Source: a virus. From it: a stretch of DNA of 64,000 nucleotides. The stretch lies in the IMG/VR virus record IMGVR_UViG_3300042991_000780, positions 1 through 64,000 of that record, one strand, 5' to 3'. Positions 17,142 through 28,100 of the stretch are shown here, piece by piece; the first letter of the stretch is position 1, and the number at the start of each line of letters is the position of its first letter. A program made the position numbers and the translations under genes. The notes under the pieces were generated by a model. That model did no database searches. It was not told where the DNA came from and worked only from the letters and a program-made list of their open reading frames with translations.

Positions 17142-17591
17142 TTATCCGGTTATCAGTTTAACAATACTAATAATTAAACCGCCAAGAGCGATACCCCCAG
17201 CAAACATAGCACCCATCACCTTTTTAACAGATTTGGTTGATAAATTTGTGTCTTCCAAAACTCTTAAACGTTTTTCTTGTGGACAAGTTTGAACTCTATT
17301 CTCAACGTGATTTTCGAAATCTTTAACAACCAATGCACGTTCATTGATTATTTTTTCATGTTCAGCAACCTTACCGTTTAGACTTTTTAAATGATCTTCA
17401 ATATTTTTTAATGTGTTATTAGTTATGAGATTTTGAGCATCAACTTTAGCGTGATAACCAGCCATACAGGTATGCATGTATTCCTTCAAATCTTTTTTTT
17501 CTTCAGGATCAAGTTTTGCCTTAAAATTTATTAATTTTTTATCGACAATTTCATTAATTATTTCTCTTTGCATTTCTGTTAATTTTTCCAT
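17142..17591 (-). CDS. Small coiled-coil protein with C-terminal membrane anchor
   Basis: This 149-residue protein is predominantly helical and charged (residues ~1-120, heptad-like around LKNIEDHLKSLNGKVAEHEK). It ends in one hydrophobic segment (AMFAGGIALGGLIISIVKLI, residues ~127-147). The layout, a soluble coiled coil with a C-terminal anchor, is seen in some phage holin-like or membrane-associated proteins. No lysis enzyme is nearby to support a holin call. It follows the largest fibre gene after a hairpin and has its own terminator. The function is unknown; holin-like is only one possibility. Confidence 0.65.
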   Translation of the reverse strand: MEKLTEMQREIINEIVDKKLINFKAKLDPEEKKDLKEYMHTCMAGYHAKVDAQNLITNNTLKNIEDHLKSLNGKVAEHEKIINERALVVKDFENHVENRVQTCPQEKRLRVLEDTNLSTKSVKKVMGAMFAGGIALGGLIISIVKLITG

Positions 17592-17610
17592 TTCTCGATT
17601 TAATTTAATT

Positions 17611-17646
17611 AAAATTAGGGTGGAGTGGTTTTTTTACCACCCCACC
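17611..17646 (-). terminator. Probable terminator hairpin
   Basis: On the minus strand GGTGGGGTGGT pairs with ACCACTCCACC (one mismatch) around an A-rich loop. It is followed by an AT-rich stretch rather than a pure T run. It lies between the stop of the 1948-residue fibre and the start of the membrane protein gene, so it may be partial read-through. Confidence 0.6.
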
Positions 17647-17658
17647 ATTATTTAATTA

Positions 17659-20600
17659 TTAGTTAACAAAACTCATTACAAGCCACTTGTCAAGTGCTGT
17701 GTTGAACAATAATTCAAGAGCACCATAATCAGTATTAATAACTGCTGTTGGATCACCGTCAATATTATTACCATTACCACTAATTGTAATATTATATGTT
17801 AATGCCTGACCACCAGCATCTTTAAATTTAAACGCCTGTCCGTCAAACGGAGTTGCTGGTAATGTAATTGTTCTTGCTACCGTTGGTGAATTAGCGAGGA
17901 TTGCATATGTACTACCTGTTGTTAATGTTGTATTACCTGTAACAACAGTCATACTGTAATCATTATTGTCTTCACCAAGACTTGTTGCAGGTATTTGCTT
18001 GATTTGTTTATCACTTGAATTCCAAACAAGAACGGCATCTGTTGTTACAGAACCAGTTGCAGGTGTTGATTGAAGTGTTACTATACCTGTTATATCAACT
18101 GTTGTTCCACCAAGATTAAGGTCAGTCAATCCAGTTAAACTGAATATTTGTGAATTACCCGGTATTACTGTTGTTTCACTTAACTGAGTACCACCAAGTT
18201 TAGCACTATGAGCACCAACTTTTGTTAAACCATTGGTTACACCAGTGATTGATTGTAATGTAAATCCAGATATTGCACCAAGTGCTGAAATATCTGCAGT
18301 ATTAGCAGCAGTTATACCTGAAATATAATCAATATCATTACAAATTTGTGTAATATCTGCTTGTATACCCGATGTTAAACCAGTTACATATCCAACATTT
18401 ACAAGTGAAAGACATGTGTAATTTGTACTATAATCATCATAATATTCAAGACCATGTGCTGTAGTACCAGTTCTACTATCAACAAAAACAGCACCATAAG
18501 TAGCATCACTTAAAATAAAACCAGTATCTTTACCACATAAATATGTTGTACAAGATTTCAATGTTGCTTCGGTTGGCATAAGACAGAAACAAGTACAAGT
18601 ACCCGTAACTTGTAAATCAAATGCACCAAGTGATATTGCAGTATATTTTGTTAATAAACCACCAAGTTCAGCATCCTGACCAACCTTACACAAACCATTA
18701 GTTGCACCAGTTATTGCATTTCCGGTTATACCAGAAATTTGTGATGTAACATATTTCTTAGTGATAAGTGAGTTATCAACAAATGTTGCACTATAATCCG
18801 CAGCATATGTTAAACCTGAAGGTGTTCCATTTCCATCAGTGATTATACCTGCAGTTAAGTATATATCAAGTGAATTGTTAGCACTCAAACAAATATCATC
18901 ACCAGCAAACATTGATATATTATCATCTTTAGTTTGCATTGTAATACCACCACTGTTAACATCTAAACATGTACCCGGATTACCATCAAAATATTTTATA
19001 CTTGTACCATCACCATGAGAAAAAGTACTATAATTTAAACCACCAAGAGGGGTACATAAATTAAACGAACCCCCAGAAGTAATTATTGTTGTTTCGCCTG
19101 TCAATGTGCCACCAAGAACGACATTCTGACCAAGTTTTGTTAAACCATTGTTTGCTGTTGTTATTGCACCAGTTATACCTGAAGTTGCTTCACATAGGTC
19201 TTGACATGTGATAAGTGAAAGTGCTACGTAGTTGTCTGAATAATCACTATCATAAACTGCTCCCCTCTGACTACAAGTATCGGTAATACAAAGTCCATTG
19301 CAGTCAACATAAAGTGTTGTTCCACTACCATAAATTAATAATCCTGATGCAGAATCAATTGTACCAGTACACGATCTTACTTCAAAATTATCAATTCGAC
19401 TTGCAGTAACACCTAATAATAAATCGTAGTCAGTACCACCACTAATAGTTGTATCTTCACTTAATATACCACCCAATTTAACAATCCTACCGTCATCGGT
19501 AAGTCCGTTTGTTGAACCAGTTAACGCACCTGCAAGTATTGCTTCATTCAATGCTGTTAAACTAACGGTATGGCAATCGGTTTTGTAAATACCACCAGTT
19601 GCACCAGTTACATAATCTGCTTCAATTGTATCGAGTCTTACATCCAAGCCTGAAGTTAAACCAGTTACATAATCAGCATCAACAAGTGAACGAGCAACAT
19701 AATCATCACTATAATCATTAGCATATACAATACCAGTTCTTGCACCAGCAAGATGTGCGTCAGTTATTGTTAAACCACCAGTTGCTGCAATACTCAAGTT
19801 GGTTACTGTTGATATTGAACCACCAAGAATTACAGTACCTTCAGGACTTTCGGTTAAACCATTTGTTGCACCAGTAATAACACCACCAAGAGCAGTGCTA
19901 ATATCTGCTTTATTAACAACAAGACAAGTATCACCAACATTATATCTAACTGGTATTCCAGAAGTACCACCACTACAAACATTTGCATTAATAACACCAG
20001 CACTCCAAGATAAACCAATACCAGCAATTGTATCAGCAACAGCCAATTCAGTTGTACAAATTGCAAGACCGCCATTAGTCATTAAATCAACAGAAACTGT
20101 CTGATTTGAACCATTTGGCGTTACATCAATACCATCACCAGCAACAATTCCTAATAATCTTGAGAATAATGTGAAGTCTAATGAAGAAGTACCCACAGTA
20201 ATCGGGTCAGATGTTGTTAACACCCAAATTGTATTAGCCTGTGTAGCACCAGTGAATACAGGAACTAAGTCACCATTTACAACTTCACCTGTTGGTGTAC
20301 CATCGAAGTCTGTTGCACGTGTCCAAGCACCTGCAGTATTAACCACATAAATACCATTTGTTGAACCAGTTGTCTGATTTTTAACAAGAACTCTATCACC
20401 AGTTGTTACTGCAATACCGTCAATTGTTTCAGCACCATTAAGGTCAATATTTGTAGTTGTTGCAACCTTAACAACATCATGAGGATGTAATCCGGCAGCA
20501 ACTGTATCAACATAACATTTTGTTACAAGTGAACTTGGAACAAATGACGTACTGTAATCAGAAGCATATTGAATACCAGTTCTACCAGTTCCTGCCCTTA

Positions 20601-23505
20601 AATCAGTAAATGTAGCACCACTTTCAAATATTCCTAAAGTACCACCACAAATTGTTGAAGCACCTGCAGCATTAACCGCAAATACATCTAATTTACTTGC
20701 AGGAGTACCTAAATTTAAATCAAATCCAGCACCACATATTTGTGTATCTTCAATTAATGCACCACCAAGTCCAAGATTTTGACTTCCAAAACAATCAGTA
20801 ATACCATTAGTACCACCAGTTATACCACCAAATGCTGATAATGATGTTTGACATACTCGACCACCAGCACCAATACAAAGTAATCCACCAGAACCCGGAA
20901 TGGTTGCTGGTATATATAAACCAGCACCACCAATTGAAACACCGCTTGATGCACCAGTAAGATTAATTTCATTAACATTTATTGAAAATTCTTGTGCACC
21001 TGTTATTAATGTTGGTTCAGTTATTATACCACCAAGTTTTGCACAATGTGAACCAACTTTTGTTAAACCATTGGTTACACCCGTAATTCCATTATCAATT
21101 ATACAAATTGCTGTTGTATCGAGACAAACATTACGTCCACCACTTGTACCAAGATGTGTACCTGTTGTGCCCGTTAATGCAGTATTAAGTACTGCCTGTG
21201 ATGCAGCAGCAAGACAAACATTATGTGCATCATATTTGACAATACAACCAGTAGCACCAGTTACATAATCTGCTTCAATTGTATCTAATCTTATATCAGT
21301 TGCTCCCGTGTAACTATTAATCTGTGCTTTTGAATATGTATTGCCAGTTACTGTTGAGAAAGGAACTATTGCAACTTCACCAGTTGAACATCTGGTAAGA
21401 ATTGAATCAGCAGCACTACCAGTAGGTGGTGTTGCAACCAACATAACATCAGGACTGTTAATACCAATACATGTACTACCACTTAAATTAAGTGTTGTTG
21501 ATTTTAATGTGAATGGGAATGCACCAGCAATTGATGTCGGTTCGGTTAATGCACCACCAAGTTTAACTTCATGAGAAGTTGGACTCGTCTTTGTAATACC
21601 ATTTGTACCACCAGTCACATAATCTGCTTCAATTGTGGCAACTCTACCACTTAATGCAGATGTCATACCCGTTACATATGCTGCATCAACAAGAGAATCA
21701 CATACAAACTCACCACGATAAATACCGCCATATCTAAGACCCACTGTATCTGTACGTGTATCACCAATAACACCCGAACCTGTTTGTGTTAAATTACCAC
21801 CAAGACAAACATCATGAACACCAACTTTGGTTAAACCTTCGGTTGCACCAGTAATATAGTCTGCTTCAATCGTATCGAGTCTTATATCTGTTGCACCCGT
21901 ATATGCATTTATACATGCTTTTGAGTATGTATTTCCAGTAACTGTTGATACTGAAAGTGTTTGAATAACACCTGTCGTATCTCTAACAAGAATTAGATCA
22001 TCAACAGCACCAGCACCCGGAGCAGTTACTAAACAAACTGCTGAACTACCATTAATTTTAATTGTAGCACCAGTTAGGTTGATTGCATTAGCGTTTATTC
22101 CTAACAAACATGTGCCACTACCAATTACCGTATTACCAGTTAATCCGCCACCAAGAACAACATTTGTTCCTAATTTTGTTAAACCATTATTTGCTGATGA
22201 TATACTACCACTTGAAAGAGTATTAAAACATGTAGCATATGCATCACTTAATGTCTGTAAGTTTGTCTGTGTGAATGGTGACAAAGGAGTAACAGAAACG
22301 TTACCTGCGGTTACTGAACCAGCACCCGGAGTTGTGGATGTTTGATTAAATTTAGCACCAGTTAAAACACTCCATGCTTCAATTCTAACATCATTTGTTG
22401 AAGTATAACCACTATCAGTATGTAAAGTTATTCTTTCTATAAGCACAAATTCTGCTGCTAAATTTGTAAAGTTACCAAGATTAATTGTTAATGGACTTTC
22501 TGCTTGTGCTGCTTCAAGTGAGCCATATTTAAATTGTGGCTGAAGTACAACTGCTCTATATAACTGTGAACCAGAATCTGCAGCAACCGGAATTCTAATA
22601 ACATACCAGTTAGCATATTCGTTATGTAACATTTCAGTTTCAGTAAACGCCGTACCATTCCAAGGATTAATTTTTGGATATGATGCACCAACCCTAAATA
22701 AATTAGACTGTGCTGCTGCTAAATTAACAGTACCAGTGCTTGTAAAATATAATTGAGTATAACTACCTTCTGACCATGCAGATAATGATGTTTGCAAATC
22801 TTCGTCAGCAATATTACCAGCATCAAAACCCGGAGTGTTATTTGCATCAGTAGGACTCACTGGCTGTAATACAAATGTGCCGGGTGTTAAACCAAATCCG
22901 CTTACACGATATGTTCCAATCGTTCTATGAAGTTCTTCATGTACTTCCCAAGGCATTGTTCCATGAACTTCACGAATTGCCCATGTTGTATTTGCTGGTC
23001 TTGCTGCAACATGTACATTATCAAAATCCCAAACAGCAGTACTCCAAGCAAATGTAGTACCATCATTACTATATAAATACCATGCCTGTGTATCATTAGT
23101 ATGTGCTGTACTTGTCCAAGGAGATGCTAACGTATATTTTTTACCTCTCCAATAGTACACAATACCACCAGCATGTGTTAATGTAATAGTCCTTGCAGTC
23201 GTACTATAAGTTACAACAATATTTTCATTATCTATAAATCCAGTTGGATCACCAACGTCATTATACATGGTCTGAGTTGCACCTGTATAACCATTAAATA
23301 TTGAAGTATTAAGTTTGTTTGCTGTTTGACCAGTTACATAATCAACATCGGTAATTGTATTTTTATTATAATTATTGGTCATACCTGTTGAGTATGCAGC
23401 ATTAGTACCAAATAGTGTACTACCAGATAAATGTAATGTGTCGCTTAAACATGAAATAACATGAGCATCGTTAATCCATATTTTTGTTTGTGTCGTAAAA
23501 GCCAT
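17659..23505 (-). CDS. Giant tail-fibre-like protein (1948 aa)
   Basis: This is the largest gene in the window. Its shaft is built from many copies of a ~70-90-residue unit. Each unit contains RLDTIEADYVTGAT, NGLTKVG, a VCLGG or VVLGG strand, a loop, and YSDDYVARSLVDADYVTG. About two thirds along is the phage-fibre domain with VKVATTTNIDLNGAETIDG, GDRVLVKNQTTGSTNGIYVV and WTRATDFDG, known from many tail fibres and collars. The C-terminal ~100 residues (TITLPATPFDGQAFKFKD, INTDYGALELLFN) are shared with the next gene upstream. A GTATTTATA-like motif precedes the ATG. It is probably a long trimeric fibre. Confidence 0.82.
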   Translation of the reverse strand: MAFTTQTKIWINDAHVISCLSDTLHLSGSTLFGTNAAYSTGMTNNYNKNTITDVDYVTGQTANKLNTSIFNGYTGATQTMYNDVGDPTGFIDNENIVVTYSTTARTITLTHAGGIVYYWRGKKYTLASPWTSTAHTNDTQAWYLYSNDGTTFAWSTAVWDFDNVHVAARPANTTWAIREVHGTMPWEVHEELHRTIGTYRVSGFGLTPGTFVLQPVSPTDANNTPGFDAGNIADEDLQTSLSAWSEGSYTQLYFTSTGTVNLAAAQSNLFRVGASYPKINPWNGTAFTETEMLHNEYANWYVIRIPVAADSGSQLYRAVVLQPQFKYGSLEAAQAESPLTINLGNFTNLAAEFVLIERITLHTDSGYTSTNDVRIEAWSVLTGAKFNQTSTTPGAGSVTAGNVSVTPLSPFTQTNLQTLSDAYATCFNTLSSGSISSANNGLTKLGTNVVLGGGLTGNTVIGSGTCLLGINANAINLTGATIKINGSSAVCLVTAPGAGAVDDLILVRDTTGVIQTLSVSTVTGNTYSKACINAYTGATDIRLDTIEADYITGATEGLTKVGVHDVCLGGNLTQTGSGVIGDTRTDTVGLRYGGIYRGEFVCDSLVDAAYVTGMTSALSGRVATIEADYVTGGTNGITKTSPTSHEVKLGGALTEPTSIAGAFPFTLKSTTLNLSGSTCIGINSPDVMLVATPPTGSAADSILTRCSTGEVAIVPFSTVTGNTYSKAQINSYTGATDIRLDTIEADYVTGATGCIVKYDAHNVCLAAASQAVLNTALTGTTGTHLGTSGGRNVCLDTTAICIIDNGITGVTNGLTKVGSHCAKLGGIITEPTLITGAQEFSINVNEINLTGASSGVSIGGAGLYIPATIPGSGGLLCIGAGGRVCQTSLSAFGGITGGTNGITDCFGSQNLGLGGALIEDTQICGAGFDLNLGTPASKLDVFAVNAAGASTICGGTLGIFESGATFTDLRAGTGRTGIQYASDYSTSFVPSSLVTKCYVDTVAAGLHPHDVVKVATTTNIDLNGAETIDGIAVTTGDRVLVKNQTTGSTNGIYVVNTAGAWTRATDFDGTPTGEVVNGDLVPVFTGATQANTIWVLTTSDPITVGTSSLDFTLFSRLLGIVAGDGIDVTPNGSNQTVSVDLMTNGGLAICTTELAVADTIAGIGLSWSAGVINANVCSGGTSGIPVRYNVGDTCLVVNKADISTALGGVITGATNGLTESPEGTVILGGSISTVTNLSIAATGGLTITDAHLAGARTGIVYANDYSDDYVARSLVDADYVTGLTSGLDVRLDTIEADYVTGATGGIYKTDCHTVSLTALNEAILAGALTGSTNGLTDDGRIVKLGGILSEDTTISGGTDYDLLLGVTASRIDNFEVRSCTGTIDSASGLLIYGSGTTLYVDCNGLCITDTCSQRGAVYDSDYSDNYVALSLITCQDLCEATSGITGAITTANNGLTKLGQNVVLGGTLTGETTIITSGGSFNLCTPLGGLNYSTFSHGDGTSIKYFDGNPGTCLDVNSGGITMQTKDDNISMFAGDDICLSANNSLDIYLTAGIITDGNGTPSGLTYAADYSATFVDNSLITKKYVTSQISGITGNAITGATNGLCKVGQDAELGGLLTKYTAISLGAFDLQVTGTCTCFCLMPTEATLKSCTTYLCGKDTGFILSDATYGAVFVDSRTGTTAHGLEYYDDYSTNYTCLSLVNVGYVTGLTSGIQADITQICNDIDYISGITAANTADISALGAISGFTLQSITGVTNGLTKVGAHSAKLGGTQLSETTVIPGNSQIFSLTGLTDLNLGGTTVDITGIVTLQSTPATGSVTTDAVLVWNSSDKQIKQIPATSLGEDNNDYSMTVVTGNTTLTTGSTYAILANSPTVARTITLPATPFDGQAFKFKDAGGQALTYNITISGNGNNIDGDPTAVINTDYGALELLFNTALDKWLVMSFVN

Positions 23506-23543
23506 AGTTTATGTTTTTTGTATATGTTTAGTTATTTTTCTGT

Positions 23544-23556
23544 TTATTATAAATAG
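23544..23556 (-). promoter_or_regulatory. Late-promoter-like motif (variant)
   Basis: The coding-strand ACTATTTATAATAAACAG lies about 40 bases before the ATG of the giant fibre. It differs from the consensus at the first G and is further from the start than the other copies. Confidence 0.45.
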
Positions 23557-23600
23557 TATTTTTTTTTTATTAAGTTTAATCTAACAACAAAATATTCTCA

Positions 23601-25073
23601 TTAATTAACAAATGATATTGGACTCCAGAAATACCCATTATATAAAAGCGTTATTGAACCATAATCAGTATTAATAACAGCACAACCAGTATTATTAATG
23701 TTTTTGCCAGCACCATCAATTATAATTCTATTAGTTAATGCTTCACCACAAACATCAGCAATTGTAATTTTTCTGCCAATACACAATGATGTACCGCTTG
23801 GTAAGTAAACACGATCTTCGGTAACGCCTGAAACACCAACATAAACAATATCAAGACCTGTTATATAATAAGGATCAGCATCAGTTACAACAACGCAAAC
23901 ATGTGATTTGCTGTTGTCAACATATTCTTTATCAACAAGTGTACGATCAGTATAATTATTATGATAACATCCTGTATATGTTGCACCAGAAGGTGCTGTA
24001 ATTATCATATTGCCATTCGTATTATAATTTAAATTACCGCCTTTTGAACATGTTGTTATTGATGTACCCGTAATATCAATATATGCCCAATTAGTTGTTG
24101 AAACTTTCTCTAATGAAACACAACTGATTGAAACTGAAGCACAACTATATGATGTTGGAGTACCAATAAATGACGATATTGATCCTGTTGTTCCAGATAA
24201 ATTTAAATTATAACCATTGGGGTTAATTGTTGTATCATTTAATAATGATCCACCAAGACAAACATCCTTATTAATATAGCCTAAACCATTTGTACCGCCA
24301 GTTATTGTTCCAGTAATTCCTGAAGTATAACCAGTTACCCAACCAACATCAGGAATTGAACGTGCCACATAATTTAGACTATAATCTTCATCATATTGAA
24401 TTCCGGTAAAATTAGGTTCACCAAGTGTACAAACAGTTATCCCACTATGTTCAACAACGATTGTGCTATATCCACTACCACTAATTGCATAGATTTGTGC
24501 CTGTTGTGGAAGTGCTTGAAACATTGAAAATTGATTTGGAGATGATGTTTCATCTGATTTGATTTCAATCTGTGCACCGCTAACACATGAAATTGCATCA
24601 GTACCACCAAAACAAACAGTTGCATTTGCTGGATCAAGAAATAATCCGGTCTGATAATCATCACAAATTCTTAAACTATAATATGTGCTACCACTTCCAA
24701 GACAAATGGTTGTATTTTGTGTTAATGGACTACCTAATCCAACCGATGTTCCACTGCTAAAAAGACTTAAACCATTTGTTGCTCCGGTTAAAGTACCAGC
24801 ACCACCAGAAGCAAATTCTTCCCAGCCAGCAGGATTATCAATATTACTAACATCTTTTAATACATAGTATTTACTATCACCCGTAACATAAACAATAGTA
24901 GCATATTCTTTTACCTGACCTGCTGCTGATGGCTCATCAGTTTTTCCTGAAAGAGCATATAGGTCATTTACACTTCCAACCGCAGTTCTGAAACCACCCT
25001 TAACAAAATCACTATCAACAACCGCTAAGTTTGGATTATTATGTATTTGTATGTCTGATTGTCTTAATGCCAT
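23601..25073 (-). CDS. Tail-fibre-like protein, shares head with giant fibre
   Basis: This 490-residue protein has an N-terminal ~85-residue domain (NPNLAVVDSDFVKGGFRTAV, then YYVLKDVSNIDNPAGW) resembling phage baseplate or fibre adaptor domains. It has one shaft unit (YDEDYSLNYVARSIPDVGWVTG) and a C-terminal head. The head matches that of the giant fibre downstream (GKNINNTGCAVINTDYGSITLLYN, ending PISFVN). It is 27 bases from the upstream fibre and lacks its own promoter-like motif. It looks like a shortened paralogue of the giant fibre. Confidence 0.78.
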   Translation of the reverse strand: MALRQSDIQIHNNPNLAVVDSDFVKGGFRTAVGSVNDLYALSGKTDEPSAAGQVKEYATIVYVTGDSKYYVLKDVSNIDNPAGWEEFASGGAGTLTGATNGLSLFSSGTSVGLGSPLTQNTTICLGSGSTYYSLRICDDYQTGLFLDPANATVCFGGTDAISCVSGAQIEIKSDETSSPNQFSMFQALPQQAQIYAISGSGYSTIVVEHSGITVCTLGEPNFTGIQYDEDYSLNYVARSIPDVGWVTGYTSGITGTITGGTNGLGYINKDVCLGGSLLNDTTINPNGYNLNLSGTTGSISSFIGTPTSYSCASVSISCVSLEKVSTTNWAYIDITGTSITTCSKGGNLNYNTNGNMIITAPSGATYTGCYHNNYTDRTLVDKEYVDNSKSHVCVVVTDADPYYITGLDIVYVGVSGVTEDRVYLPSGTSLCIGRKITIADVCGEALTNRIIIDGAGKNINNTGCAVINTDYGSITLLYNGYFWSPISFVN

Positions 25074-25100
25074 TTTATATCTGTTTTAAAATTTTATAAT

Positions 25101-28100
25101 TTATGAAATTACAATATCATCTGTTGAACTATATGCTTGTGTTGCATTGGTTCTCCATACTTTATAATTTAATGCTTCTAAATATGTATTTGTAACACTT
25201 ACTTGTGAAAGTTGTTGCCATGAACCAAAGTCCTGATTAACACCATTTTTAATAACACTTGTAAAATCGGGATATGTCGAAGGATATGCATAATATGTAT
25301 AGTTACTAACTGGTGAATTAATATTATTCCACGTTAAATTATCATCGGTCAAGAAATTCTTATTAGCAAGTGCCTCAATATCTGATTCGGTTAATGTTAC
25401 ACTTGTATTAAATCCCCAAAATGAGAAATATTTAAATGTTATTAGTGATGTACTACCATAATTACTTGTGTATTCATCAGTATAACCAATTCTATAATCA
25501 ATTGATGTTGCACTTGTTGGGACAGTATTATCAAGTGTTGATGATATAGTAACTGTTTGGGTTTCCAAACCACTTGCAGATGCTAATACAGTCCAACCAC
25601 CACCATTATATCTTCTCTCTAAAGTCCATGCAGTAATATCAACTAATGATTGTGTTGCATTTGTTGAACCCGAAGGACTGCTAATAACATTACCCTTTTC
25701 TCTTACTGTTTGTGTTTCAGGTGAAACAACAGTACCGTTTAATGCAAGTGATATTGATGGAGCAGTATATGCTAAAGGTGTTCTATCATATGTTACTGTT
25801 GTTGACGCTGCTGCAGTATCAGTTACAGTATATCTATAATTTATTACTGCCGTATTAAATCTATTAGCCTCATAGATCGTATGATTATATGTTGTCGCAC
25901 CAGTGTTTGTTGTTAATCCACTCCAAGCACCAGTATTTCCCCTTCTCCACTCAAGCAAAACAGTATCAACCGTTGCACCCTGAGTATTAATAGTATATGA
26001 GAATGTTAAATTAACTGTTTTAGCGGATAAACCAAATGTAAGATTTTGACTTGAAGAACTTAAATTAACTGTTGGTGGAAGTGCTTCGATTAGTGCCATC
26101 ATAATCACTTCTGCAGGTGTTTTTCCACTTGCTGGAATTAAATCACCATTTTCATATTTTCCAAATGTTTTATTTGCTGCAATACTTACAAGAATATCGT
26201 CAGTAAACACTTCAACACCAGTTCCACCACTTGAATAAATTATAATAGTATTACCACTATTTGTAACAACAGTAGCACCACTTCCAACAAATGTTGGCTT
26301 ATCAAGTATTGTACTACCTGTATATGAATGCGTATGTCCCGTTCCACTTTTTCCATCTAATTGTAATTGAATTGGACTTGTAACGTCATCAACATAACCA
26401 AGTTCAACTGATGTTAATGTTGATGGTATACCATCAAGCACATTTATTTCAACAGCACTTGCAGTAATCCCTGCAACTAATTGATTTTGTGCACAAGTGA
26501 TATGGTAACGTTCATTTGCATTACCACCTTGTAGACCAGCAAGGTCATTGTGTACAGTAACTAATGGTGATTTAAAATAAGATGCAAATGTAGTACCATT
26601 ATATGTTGCAACAATATATCTTTCTGTTGCAGCATCGGTTGTTGCAAATCCTATTTGACCAAGTTTGTCAGCAGTCCCAATAACAAATGCTGGTTGTACT
26701 ATTGTTCCAGTATAACATGTGAGTGATGTTGTTAATGTCGGTGTGTTGACACCAAATAATTTATTCCAGAAAGTGCTACCAGTTATGCCAGATGAATTTG
26801 CAAAACCTGTTGGTACTACAATGCATACCTGATTAGTGTTTATTCCAGCACATATTTGATATACGCCTGATGGTATTTGTAACCATGATGCTGTTGTATT
26901 TATCGTACTTCCAGTAAAATAACTTCCAGTAAATTGATTTGAAGTTATTATTGCTGTACGTGCATTACCAGAACCACTGATATCAACAGTACTTCCACTT
27001 ATCGGAACTACCTGATATATTTGACGTGTACCATATGTTATGCTCCCACCCAGAACACTATTAACACTTGCATATGAAGTAAATGTCCACGTACCTGATT
27101 CAATAACCGTCTTTCCAATAGCATTTGGATAACACCATGCAATAAAAGCACGTGTGTCTAATGTTGCAGCACCACAAACATATTGTGTACCACCACTTGT
27201 AACAGGTATTTTTGATAATGTTGCTATTTGAACTCCATTACCAGCAGTACCATCCTGACTAATACCAGCAGGTTGTGTTCTTGAATTAATTACAGGTGTT
27301 GCATTATAAAAATCAACACCAGCACCTGCAGATATCGAACCCACAGTTCCATTAACCCATTCTAATCCATTAAATTTAAGTACGTCATCAAGTGATGGTG
27401 ATGGTATGTTAACATCACCCAAATCGCCAAGACGATATAATGAACGAATTTCAATAAATATTCTACCATTAACTGCATCTTTAATAACTAAACCACCAAG
27501 AACTATTCTTAGATTTGGTGCTGCTGGTGGAACATTAGTTATTCCACCTTCTATTGTTGGTGATAAATATAATGTATCACCAACTGTCATACCTGAATAT
27601 TGACTATTTGTAAGTGTGTTAAGGTCATTAACATATCCTCTTGTGGTGATAAAACCATAACCATTTATTGCAATTTCTTGTGTTGTAACACCGATTACTG
27701 CTGCTGTTGTTGCACCACTCGCAATCGCCAATCCAATTGCAACTGTTACAGAACTTGAACCACCAACACCAGTTGAACGAACTACAGTGCCATTTGGTAT
27801 AATTGCACCAGATGCATTATAAACATAACGCAATTCTTCCTGTCCAATTTGAAGTGTAACACTGTTTCCACTAACATCCACATCACCGATTTGAACTGCT
27901 AATGTTTCGAAATTATTATCATAAAATAACTTTCCTTTTGTGTGTCCAGTAAGTGATGAAGGTAATGGAGTGTCATGAATTATTAATCCTTCATGGAAAA
28001 ATGGTTGACCATTACAAACGTCTTGAGGTATTGTCTGGTCGAGTTTTAAGAAATTATTTGCTGTATGTCCTGTCACAAAATTAGCATCAACCAATGATTG